Assembly (NCBI GenBank): GCA_020403425.1
Contig: JADBXR010000018.1
Coordinates: 1 to 64,000, forward strand
Direction: 5' to 3'
Source of the DNA: Chitinophagaceae bacterium
GTDB lineage: Bacteria; Bacteroidota; Bacteroidia; Chitinophagales; Chitinophagaceae
DNA: 64,000 nt
Below the pieces are notes generated by a model that was not told the origin of the DNA, did not search any database, and saw only the letters and a program-made list of their open reading frames with translations. Both the position numbers and the translations under genes were made by a program. This document shows positions 8,122-16,308 of this stretch, piece by piece (the stretch's first letter is position 1; each line of letters begins with the position of its first letter).

Positions 8122-8842
8122 CTCGCTTGTTCTTTGTGGCTAATAAAATATTATTTAAATATAACTCCTTTGGCTTGGGAAGGATACGATGCCAGAATGA
8201 AAACCAAATATTCATCAGTAGAACAATCAGGGGTCTGATATTTGTTACAAAGAATTTCATCTTACCCAGCACTGGAATAGAAGGCAATAAATATTCAGAT
8301 ACATACTGCACACGAAGCTGGTATACCGTACTTAAATAATCGCCCGCTTTGTCGTGTTGCAACACTGTAAAACCATATTTTTCAAACAGGTGTTGTAAAG
8401 CAAAACGCGTATACCTTGCAAAATCAACCGGCACCTCATGTTCATTCCAGACAAACGGGCAAGTAACCAGAATCATTCCTCCTGGCTTTAATACGCGGTT
8501 TAATTCAGGTAAAATTTCATCAATATTAAAAAGGTGTTCAAAAACCTCGCTACTAAAAATACTATCAAAATATTCATTCTCAAAAGGAATCACTTTCCCG
8601 TCATAAAATACATCAACATGTTCATTTGCATGCGAATGACCTTCACCATTATAATCCAGTCCAATATATTCAGACACATTCGTGAATAGCGACTGGTAAG
8701 GCTTACTGCCACAACCAAAATCAAGGAGCCTGCCATGCAAAGCAGGTACATACGATTTTATTTTCTCATAAAGTGCCTTACGAATAAAAAAAAATGTTTT
8801 AGAAAGGCCCGGATTAAATTCTTTTGATACTATATTAATCAT
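8114..8842 (-). CDS. Class I SAM-dependent methyltransferase
   Basis: 242 residues, Methyltransf_11-type. Motif I is LLDFGCGSKPY (39-49), followed by the acidic end of strand 2 (IGLDYNGEG), motif post-I (VIPFENEYFDSIFSSEVFEH) and motif III (LKPGGMILVTCPF). The C-terminal region has a hydrophobic stretch (about 205-225) that might contact membrane. It is the first gene of a two-gene unit with the GT8-like gene and shares its AT-rich composition. Likely a sugar or lipid-linked glycan methylase, from context only. Confidence 0.85.
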   Translation of the reverse strand: MINIVSKEFNPGLSKTFFFIRKALYEKIKSYVPALHGRLLDFGCGSKPYQSLFTNVSEYIGLDYNGEGHSHANEHVDVFYDGKVIPFENEYFDSIFSSEVFEHLFNIDEILPELNRVLKPGGMILVTCPFVWNEHEVPVDFARYTRFALQHLFEKYGFTVLQHDKAGDYLSTVYQLRVQYVSEYLLPSIPVLGKMKFFVTNIRPLIVLLMNIWFSFWHRILPKPKELYLNNILLATKNKRDE

Positions 8843-8953
8843 CAGTAAAAAAATATTAATACTTAATTAATAGCATTAGATTCGAATATATTAATAAATA
8901 TCTATAGCCATCTATAGCGTTTTGTTCTTACCCCCAAAAAGTACCTACAATTT

Positions 8954-9006
8954 ATCGTATACAAATTAAAAAGGCCCTTCCGGGGCCTTTTTAATTTGTA
9001 TACGAT
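8954..9006. terminator. Long perfect hairpin terminator (24-bp stem)
   Basis: ATCGTATACAAATTAAAAAG plus GCCC (8954-8977) pairs perfectly with 8983-9006 around the 5-base loop TTCCG. The GGCCC core is flanked by A and T runs, so it can work in both directions. It starts 12 bases past the stop of the lipoprotein gene on the minus strand. The stem is much longer than usual for an intrinsic terminator. The other 120 bases up to the methyltransferase start are AT-rich and hold nothing recognisable. Confidence 0.85.
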
Positions 9007-9018
9007 TTAATTGATTAA

Positions 9019-10107
9019 CTAGTAAGGTTTAATTCCAGTGACGCACACTGTTAATGTACCACCTATATCCGAATAGACATGATCTTTACTACTTGCTACG
9101 CCAGTAGTTCCATTTTGTGGATAAGCTGCATAAAGCAACCTTCCCCAAGATCCTACCCATGTTGTTGATGCTCCAACTCCCGCCAAAAGATACCCAACAT
9201 TGACACCAGTGGTATGGGTTACACTATTTGTTGTTTGAGATATAACATCTAATATAACATCACTTGTAAAAAGAGGTTTTGCTGTATTGTGAGGATTAAT
9301 ATTCTGCATGGATAAACTATAGGTTTCAATATATCCAGGGTCTGCATATACATGATCCTTACCTTTCCCAAAGGAGTTATTACTTCCTGTATTCAAGATA
9401 CCAGTAGAGCAAAGCATTCTACCGTATGTCCAAGGCGTCCAAGTAAGTTTAGCTCCGCCAGATAAAACGGTATAACCAGAAGGTGCATAAGCAAAAGAGC
9501 TAGGAGCACTTGATGGAGACGAATTACTAACTGTAGAAATATTCATATAGCCTTTAAGTGTTGAAGATGGAACAGCGACGAAATCTCCCAATGAATTATC
9601 AAAATAAAACACCTTCATCCCTATCGCATATACCCATAAATTATGCTTATAATTATATCCAGGAATGTGATCCTTGGAATCTGCAGAAAAGGTGCTAAAA
9701 GTATTATCATTTACCGGATAAGCAGCATATAAGAGTGCATTCACATTAGAATTAGCATTATTAAGATCTGTCACACGGGCACCCCCACCAACTAATACAA
9801 AATCAGGGTCAACAACTACTGATTCATGCCCCATCCAATAGGTGCTATTACTGCCTTGAGATTCGCCATAATCAGACCATATTTTAATTTGAATCTTTGT
9901 TTGACCATCTGCAGAAATTAATGAATTATCCGCTTCTAGAACTCGTGTGGGAGAGCTTAATGTACCATCACCATTCGTACTTTTTACTAATTCGGCGACC
10001 GTAGATTTAGGTTGTTCTGACTCGATTAACAATGAATCTTTTCTACAAGAAATTAGAAGAACTAAACCTAAAACCAAGAATTTAGGATAGAGTTGTTTTG
10101 TTTTCAT
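9019..10107 (-). CDS. Lipoprotein with three internal repeats, function unknown
   Basis: 362 residues. A lipoprotein signal peptide ends in LLISC (lipid Cys21). The mature protein contains three related units of about 60-70 residues, near 98-165, 205-268 and 300-360. Each has a GY/F-x-L-x-GGA-like strand, then a (Y/W)GR-L-LYAAYP-like strand (degenerate in unit 1), a Ser/Asn/Gly-rich loop and a KDH(V/I) motif. I do not recognise a named family. The pattern suggests a repetitive beta structure exposed at the cell surface. The gene is AT-rich, flanked by a palindromic promoter region and a very strong terminator, and looks like a stand-alone acquired unit. Confidence 0.75.
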   Translation of the reverse strand: MKTKQLYPKFLVLGLVLLISCRKDSLLIESEQPKSTVAELVKSTNGDGTLSSPTRVLEADNSLISADGQTKIQIKIWSDYGESQGSNSTYWMGHESVVVDPDFVLVGGGARVTDLNNANSNVNALLYAAYPVNDNTFSTFSADSKDHIPGYNYKHNLWVYAIGMKVFYFDNSLGDFVAVPSSTLKGYMNISTVSNSSPSSAPSSFAYAPSGYTVLSGGAKLTWTPWTYGRMLCSTGILNTGSNNSFGKGKDHVYADPGYIETYSLSMQNINPHNTAKPLFTSDVILDVISQTTNSVTHTTGVNVGYLLAGVGASTTWVGSWGRLLYAAYPQNGTTGVASSKDHVYSDIGGTLTVCVTGIKPY

Positions 10108-10113
10108 AAAGGA

Positions 10114-10137
10114 TATATTTGATTTAAATCAAATATA
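10114..10137 (-). promoter_or_regulatory. 24-bp perfect palindrome containing a -7 box
   Basis: TATATTTGATTTAAATCAAATATA is perfectly self-complementary. On the minus strand its first 8 bases (rc of 10130-10137) are TATATTTG, a full match to the Bacteroidota -7 consensus TAnnTTTG, about 23 bases before the lipoprotein ATG. Because of the symmetry the same box also faces the other way. It may be promoter and operator for a dimeric regulator; no regulator is identified. Confidence 0.5.
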
Positions 10138-10150
10138 AGGTTCCTACATT

Positions 10151-10187
10151 TTTAAAAAAACGGGAAAAACCCCCTTTTTTAAAAAAT
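10151..10187 (-). terminator. Terminator after the GT4 glycosyltransferase
   Basis: AAAAAACGGG and CCCCCTTTTTT form a hairpin around AAAAA. Read on the minus strand the stem is followed by a long T-run (rc of AAAAAAA at 10154-10160), 33 bases past the stop of the gene at 10220. Confidence 0.65.
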
Positions 10188-10219
10188 ATGATCTAACTAA
10201 ATTCATGCTCAAGTAAGAA

Positions 10220-11275
10220 TCAAACCAACATCTGTTTATACACGTCAATATATTCTTCCGCACAACGGTCCCAGCTGAAGCGTGCCGCCTGCTGTTTGAT
10301 CTTGTCGATGGGTTGATAGGTGGCATAATGCTGCATTCCTTCCGCAAATACGGCGCGCATATGTTCCGGATCGAACTGGTGAAAATAATAGGCCGCATCG
10401 CCTCCTACTTCCGGCAGGCTGGTCTTATCAGAACTGAATACGGGTTTGCCATGGTACATGGCTTCGATGATCGGCAACCCGAAACCTTCTGCATAAGAAG
10501 GGAACAGGAAAGCCTCACAGTTTTTATAGTACCAGTATTTCTCTTCTTCCGTTGCAGGGCCGATCAGTTTCACCCTGTCTTCCACACCGAATTTTCTGGC
10601 AGCTTCCACTACTTCCTTTCCATAGTCGAATTCATTGAGTCCCGCAATGACCAGTTCGTAATCATTGCCCACCAGCAATGGGGGCAGCACATGAAAATTC
10701 TTACGGGGCTGTACCAGGCCAATGGTGAACAGGAAGGGTTTTGTGGGCCTGTATTTGGGTGAATCGAAACCCGGGAAGGTTGATACGGTGCATCCCAGAT
10801 GAATGGCCTGGGTAGGTTTGTTACCCAGGTTCAGGTGTTTACGCGCCTCATCAATGGCAAACTGCGAGATGCCGGTGATATAATCCGCCCTGTCTATCCG
10901 TTCCTGTGTCTGCTGCAGTAACCGTTTATTGCGTTTCACATTACCCGCATCTTCGATCAGGTAACTGAAATCGTACAATGTATACAGGACTTTGGTCTTA
11001 CTATTGAAGGGGCGGTACCAGGAAAGCTGGGTGGTCACATGCCAGAGATCATACTTACGGGTGCCAAAGCGGTAATACTTGTCGATGGAGCGATGTTCGG
11101 TATACCGGGCATCCGCACCAAAAATGCCGAAGTCCTTTTTGGGAACATAATACACGAGCTCCATGTCCGTCAGCGGGATGCGTGACAGTGCCTTACCCAG
11201 GTTGATGCACACGCTGTATAGACCATTGAACGGGTTATACTTCAAACGGTGCATATCTACCAGGACCTGCTTCAT
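10220..11275 (-). CDS. Glycosyltransferase family 4 (group 1)
   Basis: 351 residues with GT-B architecture. The N-terminal half has VDMHRLKYNPFNGLYS and an acceptor-side YTLYDFSYLIED; the C-terminal half has FTIGLVQPRKNFHVL, the donor-binding E-x7-E segment in SYAEGFGLPIIEAM and SLPEVGGDAAYYF. It transfers an activated sugar to an unknown acceptor, probably in surface polysaccharide or glycan synthesis. Its base composition is host-like, unlike the lipoprotein gene downstream, so it marks the right border of the AT-rich stretch. Divergent from the ABC exporter with 138 bases between them. Confidence 0.85.
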   Translation of the reverse strand: MKQVLVDMHRLKYNPFNGLYSVCINLGKALSRIPLTDMELVYYVPKKDFGIFGADARYTEHRSIDKYYRFGTRKYDLWHVTTQLSWYRPFNSKTKVLYTLYDFSYLIEDAGNVKRNKRLLQQTQERIDRADYITGISQFAIDEARKHLNLGNKPTQAIHLGCTVSTFPGFDSPKYRPTKPFLFTIGLVQPRKNFHVLPPLLVGNDYELVIAGLNEFDYGKEVVEAARKFGVEDRVKLIGPATEEEKYWYYKNCEAFLFPSYAEGFGLPIIEAMYHGKPVFSSDKTSLPEVGGDAAYYFHQFDPEHMRAVFAEGMQHYATYQPIDKIKQQAARFSWDRCAEEYIDVYKQMLV

Positions 11276-11413
11276 GAAACGTCAGTTTGCTGGCAAAAAT
11301 AAGCTTCCGGTCACGGAAATCGTACGCTTATCCAGTGTATAATGGAAACTTTGTCAGTTTTCGGAAAAATGTACGGAAATTGACAGGTATTCACTTCCCT
11401 AAACAACCGATAC

Positions 11414-13216
11414 ATGAAGATACTCTTACACTACCTGCGCCCCTATAAATGGCTGATCGGCCTGGCATTGCTGCTGGCGGCGATCAACCAGTCCTTTTCG
11501 ATGCTGGATCCCTATTTTTTCGGGAAACTGATTGACCGGTATGCGACCCACCCTTTTCAAACCGGTTATTTTGATGCGAAAAAACAGTTCATCGTGACCG
11601 GCACCCGTACCGAATCAGAATTCCTGCTGGGTGTCATGGGTTTTCTGGGCATACTGATCAGTGTGGCCATGGTATCCAGGATCGCCAAAGCATTCCAGGA
11701 TTATTTCAGCAATGTGATCGTGCAGAAATTCGGCGCCAAGATCTTCACGGATGGACTCAAACATTCCATGCAGTTGCCTTACCAGGAATTCGAGGACCAG
11801 CGTAGTGGTGAGACCTTATCGATCCTGACCAAAGTGAGAACAGATACGGAGAAGTTCATCATTTCCTTCATTAATGTGCTGTTCAGTATCATTGTGGGTA
11901 TCGTTTTCATTTCCATCTATTCTTTCCGTCTGCACTGGTCCATCATGCCCATTTATGTGGTGGGCATCATCTTCCTGTCGTTACTGACCAGTTTCCTCAG
12001 TAAAAAGATCAAACTGATCCAGAAAACGATCGTGAAAGAGACCACAATGCTGGCCGGCAGTACCACGGAGAGCCTGCGCAACATAGAACTGGTAAAAAGC
12101 CTGGGCCTGACCGACCAGGAGATCAACCGGCTGAACAAGAACACCTATAAGATATTAGGGCTCGAATTACGCAAGGTGAAAAGCATCCGTACCCTGAGTT
12201 TCATCCAGGGAACTTTTGTGAATTTTCTGCGACAGGTGATCATGTTCACCTTATTATGGCTGGTATTCCGCGGAGAATTGACAGCAGGCGAAGTGATGAC
12301 GCTCACTTTTTATTCCTTCTTCATTTTCGGGCCTTTGCAGGAGATCGGGAACATCATCCTTTCTTATCGTGAAGCGGAAGCATCACTGAATAATTTTCAT
12401 AACCTGATGCAGAAACCATCCGAACCAAGACCTGTATATCCCGAACACCTGGGCAATATCCGGCACCTCAGTTTCAAAAACATCTCTTTCAAACACCAGA
12501 CCGCACAATACAAGGCGCTGGACGACATCAGTTTTGATGTATCCCTTGGACAGAGCATTGCCTTTGTAGGCCCAAGCGGTGCCGGTAAGAGTACTTTGAT
12601 GAAATTGCTGGTTGGACTGTATCACACACAGGAAGGAAGTATCTTATACAACGGCATAGACAGTAAGAAGATCCTGTTCGATGAGCTGCGTAACCAGATC
12701 GGTTTTGTGACACAGGACACCCAATTATTTGCCGGAACCATCCGCGAGAACCTGACATTCGTTTACCCTGAGGCCACTGAAGCAGATGTACTGGAAGCAC
12801 TGCATAAGGCCAGTTGCGACAACCTGCTGGCCAGAGCAGAGAACGGACTGGATACGGTGATCGGCGAGGGCGGCCTGAAACTGAGCGGCGGTGAGAAACA
12901 GCGTTTATCCATCGCCCGTGCACTGCTGCGACACCCGCACCTGCTGATCTTTGACGAAGCCACATCTGCATTGGACAGCATCACCGAAGAGGAGATCACC
13001 AATACCATCCGCACCATTTCGCAGGAGAAAGAACAGATCACCGTCATGATCGCTCACAGGCTGAGTACCATCATGCATGCCGACAGGATCTATGTGCTGG
13101 AAAAAGGCCAGATCGTAGAAACCGGCACACACCAGGAACTGCTTGCTGAGAAAGGATTGTATTATGCGATGTGGAGACAGCAGATCGGGGAAAGAAAAAT
13201 AATGACGATGGCTTAG
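11414..13216 (+). CDS. ABC exporter, fused membrane and ATPase domains
   Basis: 600 residues, a half-transporter of the MsbA/lipid-multidrug type that works as a homodimer or heterodimer in the inner membrane. An ABC_membrane domain with six predicted helices covers residues 1-325. The nucleotide-binding domain has Walker A GPSGAGKST (386-394), Q-loop VTQDTQLFAG, signature LSGGEKQ (about 489), Walker B LLIFDEATSALD and the H-loop in IAHRLST. Long soluble segments between helices 1 and 2 include GTRTESEF. Substrate cannot be inferred from sequence; the glycosyltransferases nearby only hint at lipid or glycan export. Confidence 0.92.
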   Translation: MKILLHYLRPYKWLIGLALLLAAINQSFSMLDPYFFGKLIDRYATHPFQTGYFDAKKQFIVTGTRTESEFLLGVMGFLGILISVAMVSRIAKAFQDYFSNVIVQKFGAKIFTDGLKHSMQLPYQEFEDQRSGETLSILTKVRTDTEKFIISFINVLFSIIVGIVFISIYSFRLHWSIMPIYVVGIIFLSLLTSFLSKKIKLIQKTIVKETTMLAGSTTESLRNIELVKSLGLTDQEINRLNKNTYKILGLELRKVKSIRTLSFIQGTFVNFLRQVIMFTLLWLVFRGELTAGEVMTLTFYSFFIFGPLQEIGNIILSYREAEASLNNFHNLMQKPSEPRPVYPEHLGNIRHLSFKNISFKHQTAQYKALDDISFDVSLGQSIAFVGPSGAGKSTLMKLLVGLYHTQEGSILYNGIDSKKILFDELRNQIGFVTQDTQLFAGTIRENLTFVYPEATEADVLEALHKASCDNLLARAENGLDTVIGEGGLKLSGGEKQRLSIARALLRHPHLLIFDEATSALDSITEEEITNTIRTISQEKEQITVMIAHRLSTIMHADRIYVLEKGQIVETGTHQELLAEKGLYYAMWRQQIGERKIMTMA

Positions 13217-13280
13217 GCTTGTCAGGCAAGTGGAAAGATTACAATAGTTACATGTAAGTAAAACATGCCTGGTATTAAGT

Positions 13281-13383
13281 TACTCGTGAGTTGTCAGTGG
13301 CAATGGTCAATGGGCAATGGTGAATGAATGACCATTGCCCATTGACCATTCACAACTTCCTACTCACTACTCACTACTCACCC
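13281..13383. repeat. Intergenic inverted repeat, GTGAGT/CAATGG family
   Basis: The left half (GTGAGTTGTCAGTGG, CAATGGTCAATGGGCAATGG, TGAATG) is answered by the right half (CCATTGCCCATTGACCATTC, ACAACTTCCTACTCAC, then TACTCAC units). A long imperfect hairpin can form. It lies between the convergent ABC exporter and DUF2721 genes and shares words with the elements at 47.9 and 50.65 kb. The rest of this 223-base gap holds nothing recognisable. Confidence 0.75.
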
Positions 13384-13439
13384 ATTAAAGGCGAACTAAG
13401 CCTAACATAACATTAGTGCCCTTGTAACAACATACCCTT

Positions 13440-13883
13440 CTACTCCTTATCAAACTTCTTCTTCAAATATTCGATCACCGAAGGATCTTCCAGCCCTTCC
13501 ATATCACTCAGCTCCAGCTCCAGCGCTCTTGTACTGAGCTGTATCTCCAATAATGACAAGGCCAGTGAAGCCGAAAAACTGATGAGGCTGAAGGCGAATG
13601 TGATATGTGCAAACGACATTGCCTCAATATAAATGAGGTACATGCAGAAAATACAGCTCAGGAAAGTGATGACGCCTAGCGCCTGCATGTTCTTGATCAA
13701 TTTCAACCGGTAACGCAGGTTCCTGATCTGGCCATGGATGATATGGCTCTGCTCATGGTTCTGGTATTTCTCATGCAGGCTTCTCACCCGGTTCGACAGA
13801 GCCAGGAACCGGTTGGTATAGGCCAGCATGATGAGGCTGATGGCCGGGAATAAGAGGGCGGGTGTATTGATAGAAATATCCAT
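13440..13883 (-). CDS. DUF2721 membrane protein
   Basis: 147 residues from the ATG at 13883; the frame to 13934 would add 17 residues without support. Three hydrophobic segments (about 7-25, 67-85 and 92-112) surround a basic cytoplasmic loop (NRFLALSNRVRSLHEKYQ). This matches the DUF2721 pattern, in which the first helix is followed by an R/K-rich helix starting TNRFLAL. Function is unknown. The C-terminus is charged (EYLKKKFDKE). Divergent from the TonB receptor at 14027 and convergent with the ABC exporter. Confidence 0.8.
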   Translation of the reverse strand: MDISINTPALLFPAISLIMLAYTNRFLALSNRVRSLHEKYQNHEQSHIIHGQIRNLRYRLKLIKNMQALGVITFLSCIFCMYLIYIEAMSFAHITFAFSLISFSASLALSLLEIQLSTRALELELSDMEGLEDPSVIEYLKKKFDKE

Positions 13884-13996
13884 GACGCCAAAATACAAAA
13901 TATTCAAATCCGGTTGCGGATCCGTTTGTCTCACATTCCCTAAGGCATTGTATTACAATTAGTTTAAAATATATTTTATGCCTATCAAAAGATATT

Positions 13997-14012
13997 TTTA
14001 GATTTGTCTAAA
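13997..14012 (+). promoter_or_regulatory. Inverted repeat over a -7 box, TonB receptor promoter
   Basis: TTTAGA-TTTG-TCTAAA is an inverted repeat with 6-base arms. Its left arm and centre contain TAGATTTG, a full match to TAnnTTTG, 20 bases before the ATG of the TonB receptor gene at 14027. A repressor bound here would block the promoter. The symmetry resembles sites of metal-responsive regulators of the DtxR/MntR type; this is inference only. Confidence 0.45.
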
Positions 14013-14026
14013 TTTTTATTCCTGTT

Positions 14027-16303
14027 ATGAAAAACCACGGATGGATAGGATGGGCATGTGCGGTATGCACATTCTTCACCAACGGAGCCTGGGGCCAGGT
14101 GTCCGGCCTCACACCCAAGTCCTGGAACAACCGTGATACCTTATCACTCGACCAAGTAGTGGTAACAGCAGTAACAGGGGCCACACGCATACGCAAGACC
14201 CCGGTCTCCATTGCTATCGTATCACAAAAGGAGATGAACAGGAGCACCAGCACCAATGTGATCGATGCCTTGCTGAAATCGGTTCCCGGTATCACGGCCA
14301 TCACTACCGGTCCCAATATCAGCAAGCCATTCATCCGTGGGTTGGGTTATAATCGTGTGCTCACGTTATACGATGGACTTCGACAGGAAGGGCAGCAATG
14401 GGGTGATGAACATGGGATCGAGATCGATCCCTATGGCATCAGTCGCGCAGAAATCGTGAAAGGTCCCGCCTCCTTATTATATGGCTCCGATGCCATTGCA
14501 GGTGTGGTGAACCTCATCCCCGGTGTGCCTGTGAACACAGACGGTTTACTCAAAGGTGATGCAGCAACAGAATACCATGGCAACAACGGCATGATCGGTG
14601 CCACCACCGGGCTGTACTATAAAAAAGAACATTTTTCCTGGAGCATCCGCGGTTCTATGAAAGCGGCCATGGATTATCGGAACCCAGTTGACCAGCGTGT
14701 ATACAATACGGGCTATCAAGAAAAGAATCTTTCGCTGTTACTGGGATGGGAGAACGGCAAGACCCAAAATCATTTTCAATTCAATCTTTACGACAACCAG
14801 CAGGAGATCCCCGATGGCAGCCGCGATTCAGCAAGCCGGGCATTTACCCAACAGGTAGCGGAAGCCGACAAAGATGATATCAAACAAAGGCCCATTGTTC
14901 AGGCAGAACAATTATCTACTTACCGCCTGGCAGCGCTGCACCAGCATATTCAGCATTATCGCGTATACCACAAAGGCCGTTATGAACTGGGAAAAGGAGA
15001 GCTGAACATACTAACAGGATTTCAGCAGAATATCCGGAGAGAATACAATCACCCCACTGCTTTGCAGCAGGCTGGCCTGTTCGTGGCACTGAACACATTG
15101 AACTACGAGGCCCGTTACCGCTTTCCCAAATGGGCCGGACCGGATATCCATATCGGGATAAATGGCATGTACCAGACCAACCGCAACAAACAAGCCACTG
15201 ATTTTCCGATACCCGATTACAACTTATTCGATATCGGCAGTTTCCTGATCCTGACCAAAGACTTTCATAAGACACTGATCACAGGAGGTATCCGTTTTGA
15301 TAACCGCAGCATACGTTGGGAAGATCTCTATACCAGAAAGAACAACAGCAGCGGGTTCATGGAACAGGTATTCCTTCCGGATACAGCCCTTGCCATCCGA
15401 AATTTCGCGGCTTATCGCCATCAGTTCAACGGTATATCCGGTAGTGTAGGCATCGTACACAATTTCTCACCATCGCTGACACTGAAAACCAATTTTGCCA
15501 GGGGATACCGGAGCCCATCCATACCTGAGATCGGTTCCGACGGTCTTGATCCCGGTGCGCATATCTATTATATCGGTAACCGTAGTTTCAAACCGGAATA
15601 CAACTGGCAGATGGATATCGGTTTGTTTCTGACCCATGCCGACTGGGACGCCAATCTGGAATTCTTTCACAACCGCATCAGCAACTATATCTTTTTCCAG
15701 AAACTGTTTGATGCCAATGGACGACCCCTGGAGCTGGTTCCGGGTAATTTCACCTATCAATACAAACAAGGAAACGCCGTATTGTACGGAGCCGAAGCCA
15801 ATATCAACCTGCACCCGAAAAAAATGGGTTGGGTCCTGTTGCAGCATAACCTGTCGACCGTTACCGGTATCAACAACGATCCGGAAAGCAGGAAACTTTT
15901 TGGTGACGATGCGAAGTACCTGCCCCTGATACCTTCATTCCGAACAGTGACGCGTATACGTATTCAACTGCCGGATCTGAGTTGTCGGTTACGGGGTATT
16001 TACCTACAGACAGAGATAGAGACCCATGCCAGACAGAACCGTTTTTATGCAGTAGACAATACCGAAACGGCCACCCCAGCCTATACACTGGTCAACCTGG
16101 GTGCGGGTATCAGCTGGCAGAACAGGAAAGGAAAAGACCAATGGCAGTTGTTCGTCAATGCCAACAACCTGTTCAACACGGCTTACCAATCGCACCAGAA
16201 CCGGTTAAAGTATTTTGAATACTTCCAGTCATCACCCAATGGCCGTTCCGGTATATATAATATGGGCAGAAATATCGCGGTGAAGCTGCTATTCAGTTGG
16301 TAG
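14027..16303 (+). CDS. TonB-dependent outer membrane receptor
   Basis: 758 residues with a signal peptide (about 1-24, ending WGQV), a TonB-box-like LDQVVVTAVTG segment, a plug domain (IDALLKSVPGITAI, KPFIRGLGYNRV, LYGSDAIAGVVNL) and a 22-strand barrel ending in the aromatic LLFSW. The stretch GQQWGDEHGIEID is shared with the receptor at 16309 and typical of Bacteroidota receptors that I associate with metal or metal-complex uptake; the substrate is not proven. Unlike its neighbour it has no N-terminal carboxypeptidase-like domain. The two genes meet tail to tail with 5 bases between stops. Confidence 0.88.
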   Translation: MKNHGWIGWACAVCTFFTNGAWGQVSGLTPKSWNNRDTLSLDQVVVTAVTGATRIRKTPVSIAIVSQKEMNRSTSTNVIDALLKSVPGITAITTGPNISKPFIRGLGYNRVLTLYDGLRQEGQQWGDEHGIEIDPYGISRAEIVKGPASLLYGSDAIAGVVNLIPGVPVNTDGLLKGDAATEYHGNNGMIGATTGLYYKKEHFSWSIRGSMKAAMDYRNPVDQRVYNTGYQEKNLSLLLGWENGKTQNHFQFNLYDNQQEIPDGSRDSASRAFTQQVAEADKDDIKQRPIVQAEQLSTYRLAALHQHIQHYRVYHKGRYELGKGELNILTGFQQNIRREYNHPTALQQAGLFVALNTLNYEARYRFPKWAGPDIHIGINGMYQTNRNKQATDFPIPDYNLFDIGSFLILTKDFHKTLITGGIRFDNRSIRWEDLYTRKNNSSGFMEQVFLPDTALAIRNFAAYRHQFNGISGSVGIVHNFSPSLTLKTNFARGYRSPSIPEIGSDGLDPGAHIYYIGNRSFKPEYNWQMDIGLFLTHADWDANLEFFHNRISNYIFFQKLFDANGRPLELVPGNFTYQYKQGNAVLYGAEANINLHPKKMGWVLLQHNLSTVTGINNDPESRKLFGDDAKYLPLIPSFRTVTRIRIQLPDLSCRLRGIYLQTEIETHARQNRFYAVDNTETATPAYTLVNLGAGISWQNRKGKDQWQLFVNANNLFNTAYQSHQNRLKYFEYFQSSPNGRSGIYNMGRNIAVKLLFSW

Positions 16304-16308
16304 CGGCT

